DNA of 64,000 bases, from NCBI GenBank assembly GCA_963691655.1, contig OY829326.1, positions 37,599,989 through 37,663,988 on the forward strand. Reading direction: 5' to 3'. This document shows, in pieces, positions 11,140 through 22,516 of the stretch. The notes beneath the pieces were generated by a model. That model was not told where the DNA came from, did not search any database, and saw only the letters and a program-made list of their open reading frames with translations. Within the stretch, counting starts at the first letter, position 1; every line of letters begins with the position of its first letter. The position numbers were made by a program, and so were the translations under genes. This DNA is from Toxonevra muliebris. Taxonomy: Eukaryota; Arthropoda; Insecta; Diptera; Pallopteridae.

Positions 11140-12490
11140 GTTTCTCCTTTTATACTTAAATGCTTATATTTTTATTAGTATTTTAGACTTAGAGTCGAAG
11201 GCCCTGGCAGCCACCACCCACCGCTTAGCTAGTTTTAATATTCTATATTATTCCTAGCAAATAATTAATAAAAATAAAATTTTAAGCTTAAATATATGTA
11301 GGTCATGGTAAAAGTTTTGTCGAATGCCCAATGTAAACCAGTCAGGCCCATAGAGTACCACAACTCTCTAAAACTTGGAATCCGTAATTAATGTAATTCT
11401 TTTTTTCAGTAAGTTAAGCCAACAAGGAGATAAAAGTTAACGATGGTAACGAGGATGAAAAAAATTATGAAAAAATTTATTATTTAAAAAAACAAAAATT
11501 TAAAAAAAATTTTAAAGTTAAAAAATAAAAAAAATCCAAAATTTTTTTTTGTAAAAATGGATGTTTTGATGAAAAAAAAATATGAACTGCATTTTTAATT
11601 TTTTTGTTTTTTTTTTCAATTATAAAAAGTTTATGTCAATTACAAAATTGTGACGTAGCAGAGCAAAACGGACCACGGATTCGGACTCAGCGACCCCCCA
11701 TTACCCTAAATATACTTGTCCCGTCTCTGCTCATTTTCGGCTTTAACTCCTTAACAACTTCAGCGTAATCCCATTTAGTTTTGGACAGTGAAAAAAATTT
11801 ATTCCAAAGTTTCTTTCTTATCAAAGTCAGTTCCTTCATAGATCGGTTTCTACCAACCCAAGTTGTTTAGCGCGATGTTTTTAAATTGAAAACCCAGTAG
11901 CTATAGAAATCAGTAGATTCCATTCAGTTCAATTTCAAAATGAGAATATTAGGGCTAGAATTGTTGTTTTTTTAGGTGAATGTTGGTTCATCTATTTACA
12001 GTTTGAGGGCCTCTCTAGGTCGCAGTGGGAGACCTTCAGACCGTACCAAGCAACGGTACCAATTTACTTTTTGAGGAAAGAATAAGCCGTTTACCAAAAT
12101 AATTTTGCTATAAATTGAGTAATGCTGAGATAATAGAGGACACTAACTCAATATATGCATGCACCTTAATTCGCAAGCTCGACCAAGGAGAATTGAAGTT
12201 TTTGATTTCTACTCAGTTGTAGCTTTTAATACAAATTTAGATTTTACTGTTTGAGTTATTCACAGATCACTTGCAAAATTAAGCAACAAAAAAAACCTAA
12301 AAATTTCTATTCGAAACAGGATGATTTTATAATATCAATCAACATGTATTCTTTAAATTCTAAGCCAATTTCTTTTGAGTAATAAATGCATAAAAACTTG
12401 AAAGATTTCATAAATATATTATAACCATAAATTTGCATAACATTTGTACACTTCTCAATACTGTTTTCTTTCTTTTTTATTTGAATTTAG
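11140..12490. other. Sif intron upstream of first exon in window
   Basis: Mostly AT-rich. A locally GC-richer block at about 11650-11720 (GACCACGGATTCGGACTC, then CGACCCCCCATTACCC) looks foreign to its surroundings, but I could not assign it. The last 50 bases before 12491 form a good polypyrimidine tract ending in TTTAG. No gene seen. Confidence 0.4.
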
Positions 12491-12636
12491 ATTTCCGATG
12501 ATGATCGAATGAGCTTAACTACAGCCGTATCTGATGAAGATGATGGCGAAAGTGTCATGGCGTCACCATATAAAGCAAAAGCAACTGGAACAGCTGCGTC
12601 CTCATTTAATTGTACTGGAGCAGTGCGGAAAGCGGG
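12491..12636 (+). CDS. sif: still life (sif) exon: acidic linker before PH1
   Basis: The exon is bounded by a pyrimidine-rich acceptor ending TTTAG and a strong donor GTAAGT at 12637. It enters in frame and reads [20 protein letters not shown], then [18 protein letters not shown] and [11 protein letters not shown]. The last two bases (GG) complete a Gly codon with the first base of the next exon, giving the RKAGFLS junction that starts PH1. Sif is the fly TIAM1/2-type guanine-nucleotide exchange factor for Rac. It organises actin in neurons and at synaptic terminals. This part is the acidic, Ser/Thr-rich linker just before the first PH domain. The segment agrees closely with Drosophila Sif as I remember it. 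Earlier exons lie upstream of the window. The 48 codons are intact, with no sign of decay. Confidence 0.93.
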
Positions 12637-15423
12637 GTAAGTCTCAGCAATTACCATAATCCCTGGTTCCACTTAATTGCACTTCCAATTTAATTGCGAC
12701 AGAAATCTTAAATTATCAGTTTAAAATACTTTCCAATTCCTTCAGAAATTGCACAATTTCATCAACCTAATTAATCGAAAAATGTTGTATCACTGTCAGC
12801 TATGCCCTAGCTGCTTCTTACTTTATTTTAAACCTAAAGTTATGATTGCACATCTTATGTTAGCATTCACCTTCATTTGTAAGATGATGATGATGATTCA
12901 TAGTGATAAATCCAATATTATGATTAATGTTGTCATTTTTTGAGCTCACATCTTTAACTTTGAGAGCACATTGATTTTCTTCAATAAATGCTCCCAATCC
13001 CACCCCCTGCCGCCACATAGTCCCTTATGCTTCTTTGCGCCACACTTTATCTATGCAATTGTGACAAGTATGTTCAAAATCCACATCAAAAAAATCTGTC
13101 ACAAAAAAATCTTGTTGACAATAACCAGACAGATAGACATACATTTATTTTTATTTTTTTCTTCTTGTTATTATTATTGTGTGTACCTATGTAGCTGTTG
13201 CTATTTTTTATTTGCTATTGCTGCTGTTCAAAGAGACATGCAATAGCAGATAGTAGTATGTAGTAAAAGTAGCATCCACGACAATGACAGTAACAATGTT
13301 TATGTCGATATCGTAGTCAAAGTCGTCGACGACGACAGCATCAACGCATCAAATTCAATTGTCAATAGATTTGACTTTGATGATATTTTCAATTCAATTT
13401 CTTTTTATAGTCACTTTCAAGTGTATGTATTTATTGAAATTGTAAATGTGAGGAAGCCAAAGTAAAGGCAGAAGCTGACGACGACAATGATGATAATGAT
13501 GAAGATGAGCAAAATATTTTTTAAAATTTTTTATTTAATGTTGCGTAGCTTTATTTCACTCATACATATGAGTACTCGCTCTCATACTCATGTATAAATA
13601 TCCTATACTTATACACTCAAATATGTATGTGTTTGCGTGTGTCTGTACTTGAACATGTGCAAAAAATTTCTGCCTTTAAAGTATTTTTGCATGCTCAATT
13701 GATCAAATTACTAAATGTTGGTTTGGCTTTTGCCCCTTTTTTCTTAGCATTTGAATATAAAATATACCGTATATAAGTAAGTATATGCAGTATATAGTTT
13801 GGTCAACAATAATAAGAAATAGAAAACATTTTGTCTGAAAACTTCAACTTTGCATATAGTATAAAAGATCTTGTTAAGATTATCGCTATTGATTGCAACA
13901 AAAGAGTTTTTGAAATTCTAGAGAAAGGCGAAAATTTCATTAGATACCCGTAGAGTTTTGCTGTACTTGTAATGTACTTGTACTTGTACTTGTACTTGTA
14001 CTTGTACTTGTACTTGTACTTGTACTTGTACTTGTACTTGTACTTGTACTTGTACTTGTACTTGTACTTGTACTTGTACTTGTACTTGTACTTGTACTTG
14101 TACTTGTACTTGTACTTGTACTTGTACTTGTACTTGTACTTGTACTTGTACTTGTACTTGTACTTGTACTTGTACTTGTACTTGTACTTGTACTTGTACT
14201 TGTACTTGTAATTGTACTTGTACTTGTACTTGTACTTGTACTTGTACTTGTACTTGTACTTGTACTTGTACTTGTACTTGTACTTGTACTTGTACTTGTA
14301 CTTGTACTTGTACTTGTACTTGTACTTGTACTTGTACTTGTACTTGTACTTGTACTTGTACTTGTACTTGTACTTGTACTTGTACTAGTACTTGTATGGA
14401 TACTTATACTGGTATATGTATTAATGTTCATACTGGTACTAGTGTACAAATATAACTCGAATGAACATGAATGGATGCGAGAAGATCGTTCTAGGCTTTC
14501 CTTCATAGGTGGTTGTGCCTTAAAAAAAAAAAAAAAAATCGTATTGGTACCTGAACAAGAACTAGAACTTATACTGGGACCTCGTATTTTACAACTCTGA
14601 ACTTAATATATTTATCACTATATTCGATAGGTTTATGAGTCTCTTTTAGTTCTTGATCCAAGCGTACAGCAAACAATGATATGACACTCAGGACACACTA
14701 CGTAAATAAACAAAAAATACGTCGAATTTTCCACTCCTTTTTTGACCAGTTTCAGCTGCTCAAAAGCAAAATTTTCCAGCTTTCAAAACTGAGGTGAGAT
14801 TGACGACTATGGTGAATGCAAATTCAACCTTTTTATAAATTATGAATTATACAGAGGTTGCTGCCCAACTCAGTCTTTGAATAAGCCTAAGAAGAAATTT
14901 TCATTCCTTTACAATTTTTGGTAGAAATTATTGGTCTGACTAAACCCTTTTAAAACCTTTTTAAAAAAATATATATATGTATGCAAAAACAGCGTTGCAA
15001 TTAATAGTTTCTAATAATATGTAAATGCAAAAATGGATTCAGAAAGTATAAACTGTAATCTTCAAGATTTACGAAATTAATGTTTAAGAACAACTTCGAT
15101 CTATTCTAAAGTTATCTTCACTACAAACTTCACTCATAAATAATGTCAAGTGAAAATAATGCAATGCAAAACTGAAGAAAATTTAATTTTAACCCATTTA
15201 GATGTTTCTATGAAACTATTTCGTTATTTATTTTTCTTTCTTTGCTTTCTTTTTCCATATTTCCTGTTTTTTTTTATACCATAAATCACATTTGTCTGAT
15301 CAAAATTCTTTTCTAGGTATTTCTCCATATTTTCTAGTTTACCATATTGCTTTTTATTTCACATTTTTCTTTTTATTTTTTTTTCTATCTCTAAACTACG
15401 ATTTTTCCTATTTTATTTTTCAG
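12637..15423. other. sif intron between linker and PH1 exons
   Basis: A 2.8-kb intron with GTAAGT donor and TTTTTCAG acceptor. Its main feature is the hexamer array at 13962-14397. The rest is AT-rich, with GATGATGA and CGACGACG-type triplet runs at 13300-13510. No other gene is seen. Confidence 0.7.
13962..14397. repeat. (CTTGTA)n hexanucleotide minisatellite
   Basis: About 72 nearly perfect copies of CTTGTA (TACAAG on the other strand) run without a break except for single changes near 14210 (AATTG) and at the right edge (ACTAG). Because the unit is six bases with no stop in several phases, it makes long artificial reading frames on both strands (Leu-Tyr repeats on +, Ser-Thr repeats on -). 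Such purity in an AT-rich intron implies recent expansion, so copy number is probably variable. Confidence 0.95.
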
Positions 15424-15703
15424 TTTCCTTTCGGTGAAAAAATGGCTTCTCCGCAAAAAGCATCAAATCGAATTGGCACGCAAACGTGGCTGGAAAGGTT
15501 ATTGGGTTTGCTTGAAAGGTACAACGTTACTCTTCTATCCGTGCGATTCACGTGAAGGGCGCAGCGTTGAGGCTGCACCAAAACATTTAATTATTGTTGA
15601 TGGTGCGATTATGCAACCAATACCAGAGCATCCAAAGCGCGATTATATATTCTGTTTGAGTACAGCATTCGGTGATGCGTATTTGTTCCAGGCACCGTGT
15701 CAG
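15424..15703 (+). CDS. sif: still life (sif) exon: first half of PH1 domain
   Basis: Flanked by a long T-rich acceptor ending TTTTCAG and the donor GTGAGT at 15704. The first base completes the split Gly codon. The exon then encodes 93 codons beginning [18 protein letters not shown] and [20 protein letters not shown], and ending [15 protein letters not shown]. This is the beta-barrel of the N-terminal PH domain of the TIAM/Sif family. The basic KKWLLRKK and RKRGWKGYW strands are the face that, in PH domains generally, contacts membrane phosphoinositides. In TIAM1 this domain with the following coiled coil targets the exchange factor to the plasma membrane; transfer of that role to Sif is by homology. 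The exon ends in phase 0. A longer frame continues past the donor into repetitive intron and is not coding. Confidence 0.95.
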
Positions 15704-17232
15704 GTGAGTAGTAAAACATTTACATATATGACAGCAAAAAAAAAAAGTGAAATAAATGAAAAAAGAAATACAAGAAATATCCGTCGTCTAGCTCTATCCA
15801 CACACACACATGCATATGTATAACTAAATGCTGCCTGAGGTATCTAAAATATGTGCAAAGATACGTTCAAATGTGAAATTTCAATATTCATATATGTGTT
15901 TCTGTGAATATGTCTCTATGTGTGCATGTATATATGTGTGACAAATGCACACCTATACATATATATATATATAGCAAAGAAATAATCTAAAACTGTAGTT
16001 ACGATAGCAATAAGAGAAAACAAATTCAAATTTTAAAATGAAAAATTCCATTACGATCGGCATAGGGCTTACAGTGAGGTACTGAAAGAAAGAGAAAGAG
16101 AGAGATATATTTATGGGCGAGTATAGTGGGTATGCTCCTTTGGGTGTAAGGGTTTTTTGATAATAGTGTATATGGTTTCAAAATTAAACACGCACGTATC
16201 AAATTTTTCAAAAGTTTTTTCATTCTCCCCTCCCGTATAGCATGCGTGACCTTTCAGGCACTTTAATATTTTACACTGGAAAAAATTACTTTAGTTACTT
16301 ATTTGAATTCGCTATGCTCATATAACTGAATTCAAACTGGGTGGTTTGGCAAATAAATTTAGAACTCTATGTACTTCGATATGGTTTAGTTTACATGCGT
16401 TGGACTTGGTTTCAAAACACGAGCTATGCTCAATCAAATTATGAAGCGTAGAAAGTGGAAGGGCTGGGGGGGAAATACGAATGATTCAGGTTTAAGGCAA
16501 AATTAATGACGAAAAAGGTCCAAAAAAGCATCGCTTCCTGGTTATTGAAATAAAAAAGAGAGCGTTCCACTACAAAACGCATGAAAAATAGAAATTTTGG
16601 TTTATTCGAGACTGGATCTGATTCTGCTATGAATAAAAGTTTCGTTTAAATATACGTTGCTTAAATTTACATTAAATTCCAGAAAGATGTTATTTTTTCC
16701 TCTTCTTGCTTGTTCGAAGAAACGTTCCAATCGAAACTTTCATAAAGTTTATAAAGTTTACGACTCAATTTTCCTGGAAAACTAAGCATGATAGAGAACT
16801 TCTAAAAAAGTTCAAAAGCTCAAAGTGAAGCTTAACATATCCTTATCAGTACATGATGATAACAAAACATGATGTAAAACTACTTACTCTGGTAATTAGT
16901 TAATTATCTATCTAAGGTATAGACTGAAACTAAACGGAAACGATCTCGAATACATCCGACAGTATACCGTTTTAACCGGGTTAGAAACCTTATGACTTTC
17001 GTTCTATCTGAAACGAAATATTTTTCGACCAAATTTTTTATTATAAAAAATTTTGGTTCTTTCGGAACTAATTCTAAAGCTCCGTTTAAAAAAAGTCACT
17101 AAAGGTATTATTCATCAGAATTTACTTAAGAATGAGCTTTTCGGATTCAGCATAAAATTCCAGGGCCCTTGCAGAAATATAGGTCACACAATATGAATGG
17201 ATGCAAAAAGCTCGGTCAAGGCTTTCAATAGG
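15704..17232. other. sif intron within PH1, first part
   Basis: AT-rich with a short AT dinucleotide run at 15955-15973 and a 9-bp inverted GAATTC-containing repeat near 16302-16336. 17192-17232 repeats, with differences, a segment at 14467-14512 (ATGAATGGATGC ... AGGCTTTC), so a dispersed element edge probably lies here. No gene seen. Confidence 0.4.
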
Positions 17233-17690
17233 TTATTATTATTTTGTTGGAACTGCAAAGATATGTTTAAGAATACAGCACTCAGACAAGTTTTACTTTC
17301 ATTGTACTATATGTTCCCTTTTTCTATTCTTTGAATTTACCAGATTTATTAATAAATCTGAGCGCATCTTGCGGTGTTAAAAAACTTAAGTGTTCGTCTC
17401 TCAACACTCCAGTGCCAAATATGCTTACTCTGATCCGATAGAAAGCGGGGCAGACACTAGAAAAGTAGTTATTCGTCTGTTCACATTCTTCCGCACCATA
17501 AGCAGCACAGAAGGCACTAACTCCGCGACCAATCATATTTAAATGTTTGTCGCAAGAAAAGTGACCTGTATATAATTCCACCAACTGCCTAGAGCTCTTT
17601 CTGTTCACTGGCTTTTTGCTCTACGCTTCTTTGTCTGTCTAAAATCCCTAATTTCCTCCCATTTGTGATTGTGGTCTTGATGGTGGTCTT
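17233..17690 (-). pseudogene. Non-LTR retrotransposon (LINE) 3' remnant
   Basis: On the minus strand the frame 17608-17324 reads LVELYTGHFSCDKHLNMIGR, then GVSAFC, ending DALRFINKSGKFKE. This is the cysteine-bearing C-terminal tail that follows RNase H in the second ORF of I/LOA/R1-type LINEs (compare LTGHCGLREYLCKIG at 48697-48740 in this window). The CCHC pattern is imperfect, and further coding remnants upstream (KWEEIRDFRQTKKRR) are out of frame. After the stop there is a short 3' UTR and a TAA-type tail (17233-17244, TTATTATTATT on +). The copy is heavily 5'-truncated and dead. Confidence 0.75.
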
Positions 17691-18249
17691 GATGGCTGTA
17701 GACGACAAAGGCAGTACGAGGCTAACGTAATAAGAAAAGAAAAACAATGAATCAAGTTTTATTTCTAAGGTCTGTTATATATTACTGAAGATAAACCGTC
17801 GAAATTTTTACCGCGGAGCGTTTTTCCCAGTTCTTTTCAGAACACTTGTTTTTTTTTTTCATATATTGCTAGTAGAATAATTGCATTGTGCGACAGTTTG
17901 ACACTTTCCAAAATCAAATAGGGAATGAATATTTTTTTTAAGAATACTAAAGATTGCTGATTCTAATCCAGTACTCAGATTTCCCCTATCACGTCTGAGA
18001 TTCCTTCAATAGAGACTCAAACCCATAACTTTGAATCAATATAAATTTTTTTGTTTTTTTTTGTTTTTTGAATTTATAGTCCAAAGTGAAAGTTGTTAGG
18101 TCAGCACTGTTTATATAACTATGCTAGGGAAATGATAAATGGCTGGGAGGCCTATCATAAAATCTTCGAGAGAAATATTCCCCATCAGAAAGGCTTTCAG
18201 AAACTCTAAATATTTTTCAATTATAAAGATTTTCATGATAGTTTTTTAG

Positions 18250-18273
18250 GAGACTATGAATTTTCATAGTCTC
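18250..18273. repeat. Perfect 11-bp hairpin
   Basis: GAGACTATGAA and TTCATAGTCTC are separated by only TT. A second small palindrome (GAAAATTAATTTTC) follows directly. It lies 70 bp from the hammerhead-bearing element, but no functional link is visible. Confidence 0.7.
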
Positions 18274-18342
18274 TATGAAAATTAATTTTCAAAGTCATGA
18301 CTTAAGTTCATGTAAATTTCGTTATTTGAAGTTATATATAAA

Positions 18343-18512
18343 CAGGTTAATGAACAAATGTAGTCATCACAACAACAATGTATATAGAGACGGGCAAATC
18401 AGACGGCCGTTTCGGAATCCGCCACAATTCCTCATCAGTGATCTTAGTGGTAGTTCTTAATCTTTCAATATCCTATATAAGCTACTAATATTTGAAATCA
18501 TAACCCAGAATT
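18343..18512 (-). mobile_element. Hammerhead-bearing dispersed element, copy A
   Basis: Read on the minus strand, about 155 bp match the middle of the element at 39624-39925 closely (for example TTCAAATATTAGTAGCTTAT, then GATATTGAAAGATTAAGAAC, then TGTTGTGATGACTACA), and a shorter diverged stretch matches 38015-38150. Copy A contains about 27 bp that the 39-kb copy lacks, and this segment holds most of the ribozyme core described in the next entry. It has no open reading frame. The outer ends are too diverged to define exactly. Confidence 0.75.
18396..18444 (-). ncRNA. Type I hammerhead ribozyme motif, copy A
   Basis: The minus strand contains the full conserved core in order. CTGATGA is at 18438-18432. 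Stem II follows with six pairs, GGAATT with GATTCC around the loop GTGGCG (18431-18414). GAAA is at 18413-18410. A minimal stem III, ACGGCCGT (18410-18403), is self-complementary. The site GUC ends at 18402, so cleavage is predicted between 18402 and 18401. Stem I pairs TGATTT (18401-18396) with AGATCA (18444-18439): U-A, G-C, A-U, U-A, U-G, U-A. Stems II and III are closed and stem I is open, which is type I. The almost loop-less stem III is typical of hammerheads in Penelope-like and other small retroelements, many of which act as dimers. Every core residue required by the consensus is present. Activity is inference. Confidence 0.72.
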
Positions 18513-18910
18513 ATGGATTTGATTCCAAATATCTTCACTGAATAGAGATATTGAAAGAAACTAGATTTTCGTTGAAGATTTTTTGTCACTTTTTCTATGA
18601 GTTAATCGATGAAATTATTCCAAGAAAGTCTAAATTTAAGGATTCGAGAGTACATTTCTTTTTAAAAGTTGGGCATAGGTGGTTTCAATGGAGAGTATTT
18701 TTCTCGAAGACGATGTCAAAGGTTTGAGACATTTTACAAGGTAATATCTTCATATAATATCTAAAAGAGGAAGTACGAGGAGTTTTTGCAATGTTAAGTA
18801 AATTTATATTTACATTTCATGATAAAAAATTTTCCTTAGGCATGAAAAATGTAGGAGCTAAAATAAACAAATTTTAATATGCATCACACATATACATATA
18901 TTAAAATTTT

Positions 18911-19107
18911 GAGTTTCTGGTCTCTCAGGAATTCCACACGTTCTAGAGAAAATTTCAGTACCGAGTGATAATAAACGACCCTGAATTACCCTTAAAAATC
19001 ATTCGCTACAAGTGTTAGTTTCTAGTCTCTCGGGAGTCCCAGACGTGATAGAGAAAATCTGAATACAGGGTGATAATCAACAACCCTGAATTACCCTTAA
19101 AAACTAA
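18911..19107 (+). repeat. Two-copy tandem duplication, about 105-bp unit
   Basis: GAGTTTCTGGTCTCTCAGGA starting at 18911 recurs as TAGTTTCTAGTCTCTCGGGA at 19016. Both units end with CCTGAATTACCCTTAAAAA. The units differ at many positions, so the duplication is old. Not coding. Confidence 0.75.
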
Positions 19108-21860
19108 ATCGTTCTTCATTTGTAATTTACGGTTGCTGAAATCATTGACTAGGATTTCAGCTTGAAATTTTCTACTATTTCGTTTTCATTTCGCAACAAA
19201 ATTTCAAAGTATCCACACCCTGTCCCAACACATGCTCTTTATCTTTCTCTCGCACACAAACACATACCCATCCATTCAAATATTAAATAGAAAAATCACA
19301 CAACAAACATGTTTTGAATTAAATTTCGATTTGTAGACATTGAATTGGTGAGAAAAAGAAGTTATTTCCATCATATTTGAATATTTCTATATTTGCAAGC
19401 ATGTATGGGTGTGTGTGTGTGTGTTTATATAAATGTCTGGTTTGTTTCTATGCTGAATTCGTTGCCAATTTTTCTTTTGCACACGCTTAAAAAGAAAATG
19501 TATTGTATTTTTCTGTTTCTGTTGATTTTTTTTTTTTGTACCTATTTACAATAATGTTTTGCGTGACACTTAAATATTAAATAAGTATTGGTGAACACAT
19601 ACACACTCGAGCATTTTAACAATACAAATGTGTGTTGTATTTTTTTTTTTTTTTTGTAAATTGCAATAGATTTTTATCTTTGCATTTTTCACACAACACA
19701 AACGGCCTCAAGTCAATTTTTTTTCTGATGTTTTCTATGTGTTTTGATTTTCAATAAGGTGTTTAATACTTATACATATATACGGCTATATGTATGTTTG
19801 TATCTGTATTTCATATATTTGATTCTATTTGCTTGTCGACTAAGTCAAAAGTAACAATAGAATTTAAAAGCCAGACATGTTTTTGTGTTTATTTAATAAA
19901 CGTTTGCATTGAATTTTCGGATTGATTTGTTTTGTTCATTTAAGTTGGAATTTTCTTAAAGAATTCTGGGTTTTAAGCAGAGAAAATAGAGAAAAATCTC
20001 AAGTCTCATATAAATTACATAAAAAATTTAACTTTTTTTTTAACAGTAAATTTTTCGCAAAAATTATCAGCTCTATTCTTTTGAAATTTGAAAATTTAAC
20101 TTTAAAATACCACATTATGTGTGAATATCCTTGGGCTTATTGCAGCAACAACAGCAACAGTAGAAAACGAGAAACCTTCTGGCAATTCAAGTGTAATATT
20201 CTTTCTCACTGCATGCGCTGCATACACATGCTGTGTGCAAGCAAAAAAAAAGAAGGTTTCAAGAAATAACCAACATTTTCATTCACAAAATTATTACAAA
20301 AAAAAAAAAAAGCAAAAAAAAACCAAATTGAAAAAATATGACAAATTCAAACAAAGAATGTCCTTGCAAATATGCATTGAAAATTATGAGCAGCAGCAGC
20401 AGTGGCAAATGTATGCATAGCAAAGCAGCAGCAATTCAAATTCTATATAACTATTTCAATGTACTATGTGAGCAACATCAGGGTCCAGCCAAAGCAGCCA
20501 TCAACCAGCGACCACCACCAAGCAGGCAAAACACACAAGACAAGCCATGCAAGCAGGCAAGCAGCGAGCCAATGAATAGCAAAAATTATTTGCATAAAAA
20601 TTCAAAACGACAAAATAGTAAAATTGTAGAATAACTATGAGTTGAAAAATACCAAAAAAAAAACAAAAAAAAAGCAAAAACCGAAACGAATAAAAGAATA
20701 AAGTTTACATAGAAGTTCATTGCTCGCGGACATTTCCTGCATGCAAACATCCTTCAACAAATAAAACATAAATCCACACATATTTCAATGTGTTGAAAAT
20801 GCAGGACACATACACATTAAGCATAGGCACACACACACGCTTACACACGCATATATATTCATACGCGTGTATATGCAATTGAAAAAATGACCTTATAATG
20901 CAAACGCAAACGCCTTAAGTGCACAGCACATACGCATACACATGCATATGTTCACACTAACAATATTGTGCCTTATGCTCTATATCTTCATATAAGCATG
21001 AGAGTTTGTGTGTGTGTGAATGTGTTTAGTGATAAAAAAGACTTGATCATGATGTCTCCCGGCTATTTTGCTTGAATTAATTATTAATGATCTCATGTCG
21101 CATTATTTGCAAAACGTGCTGTGTTAGTTGTTGTTGTTGCTGTTGCTGTTGCTTTTATCTAAACAGCCTTAGCCCACTTATATTTTGTTATTTTTGTATA
21201 CGAATGTGATAGTATGTTTGTATGTGCAAAGCTGCTTTAACTAACAGGCGCCAAAATGTCCTTGCAGTAGTAGTCATTCGTGGTTGTAGTTCCAGCAGTA
21301 GTAACAAAACCAACAGCAGCTAAAGCAACAGCATAAGTTCCTTTTATCATTACAAATGCAAATATGCCTGTGGGCGTTTACTTTTTCTTCTTCGGCTGCT
21401 TCTTCTTCTTCTTTCACAAATATTCCTGCTTCTAAATTCTTTGTTTTATTGCTACTTTATGCAATCTGCTGCAGCAGAAGCAACAGCACCAACAACATCT
21501 CCCTTTTTGTTATCACTGTCATTTGCATATCTGCTGCATATGTATGTGGAACTTTTTTATAGCTCAAGGCTCTTTCTACAGATATAATTTCGAAAATTCT
21601 CAGGCAGCATATTAAATTTAATTGTTTGCGCATATGTATGCAGAAAATATAAACTTTATTACTATTTTTTTTTTTTTTTTTTTTTTTTTGAAACATAATC
21701 TTCTTAATTAATATCATATTATGTGAGAAGAACAATAGATATTTAATACTTAATAAAAATGATACTAATGGAATTGTGAAGATTGTTTAAAATATTATTT
21801 TACAAATTAATTTTCTTGTTATTTTTCTACATGTATTTATGTAACTATGCTTTTTTGCAG
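19108..21860. other. sif intron within PH1, last part
   Basis: AT-rich with poly-T (about 19640-19655 and 21667-21689), a GT run at 19408-19424, and CAG/CAA-rich patches at 20140-20160, 20390-20430 and 21270-21330. The short open frames here are low-complexity and not bounded by matching splice sites. The intron ends in a pyrimidine-rich acceptor TTTTTTGCAG. Confidence 0.5.
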
Positions 21861-21992
21861 GTTGAATTAGAGAATTGGGTCAATAGCATACACAGCGCCT
21901 GCGCTGCTGCATTTGCACGTCATCGCGGTAAAACTGGCACACTGCATTTGCTGCAAGAGGAAATCTTTCGTTTAGAGAAAGCCATCGAATCG
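21861..21992 (+). CDS. sif: still life (sif) exon: PH1 C-terminal helix and coiled-coil start
   Basis: Acceptor TTTTTTGCAG and donor GTAAGT at 21993 enclose exactly 44 codons in phase 0, reading [20 protein letters not shown], then [20 protein letters not shown] and AIES. The first part is the C-terminal alpha-helix of PH1, with the near-invariant Trp in ENWVNSIH. The following Leu/Glu-rich stretch starts the coiled coil that packs on the PH domain in the TIAM PH-CC-Ex module. It joins in frame with the preceding exon (QAPCQ then VELEN). The next conserved segment of Sif (the rest of the coiled coil, then RBD, PDZ, DH and PH2) was not found anywhere in the remaining 42 kb on the + strand, so the following intron runs past the window end. 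No defect is seen. Confidence 0.94.
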
Positions 21993-22516
21993 GTAAGTAC
22001 ATTTGATTTTATTACATACCTCCCTGTTATTATGCAGTTATTTAAGCGTCAAAAGTTTGCCCTTACCAAGAGAGTCGGACGAATTTTGTGTGTGCCTCTC
22101 AATGTTAGAGGGAATGACAAATTTTATTTTAGCATTACTTTTGTGAAGGCTTGAACAGCTCGCAAGTGCATTTATCTCGATTCAGATTCGAATTGATTTG
22201 AATAATTTTATATTTGTAAAAAAAAGCGCTTAAATTTTCGGGAATTTTTAATATCAAAAAATTGTAGGTATTTAAAACAATGTTAAATTTTAAATGTTTG
22301 GACAAAACTTTGACAGTTCTTTGACTCGACACAAACTCGAAATCGAAAATAATTTTATTTTTAGAAGGAAATTAAAGCATTTCTTTAATGATTTTCAAAA
22401 ATTTTACAACCGTTTCTAAGACGCAAGCATTGATCAATGATTTTAATTTAATTAATCACTTTGAAATGATCTTTTCTGATTTTACGTCCGCGAAACGCAC
22501 CCAATGCTCAAAAGTA

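Noticed and set aside
11966..11982. Recursive splice site (TTTTTTTAG|GTGAAT)
   Set aside because: It lies only about 500 bases before a normal exon, and simple poly-T plus AG-GT is expected by chance in such sequence.
13972..14397. CRISPR-like repeat array
   Set aside because: Six-base units with no spacers in a fly intron; it is a minisatellite.
13940..14506. A 188-residue open frame on the minus strand and a 79-residue one on the plus strand in the hexamer array
   Set aside because: Both are products of the (CTTGTA)n repeat (Ser-Thr and Leu-Tyr repeats). There is no splice context or complexity to support a gene.
15292..15823. Two overlapping + frames extending beyond the PH1 exon, one beginning upstream and one running past 15703
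   Set aside because: Only the part between the acceptor at 15423 and the donor at 15704 in one frame is sif. The other frame and the extensions are intron or shadow.
16302..16336. Small hairpin TTTGAATTC..GAATTCAAA as an RNA gene
   Set aside because: Nine pairs with a 16-base loop in AT-rich sequence is not enough to support an RNA gene.
20121..20634. Gln/Ser/Lys-rich open frames that might be coding
   Set aside because: They are built from CAG, AAA and ACA simple repeats and lack bounding splice sites in matching phase.
21783..22154. 123-residue frame spanning the third exon
   Set aside because: It contains the 44 real codons, but the flanking residues are intron translated across perfect splice sites.
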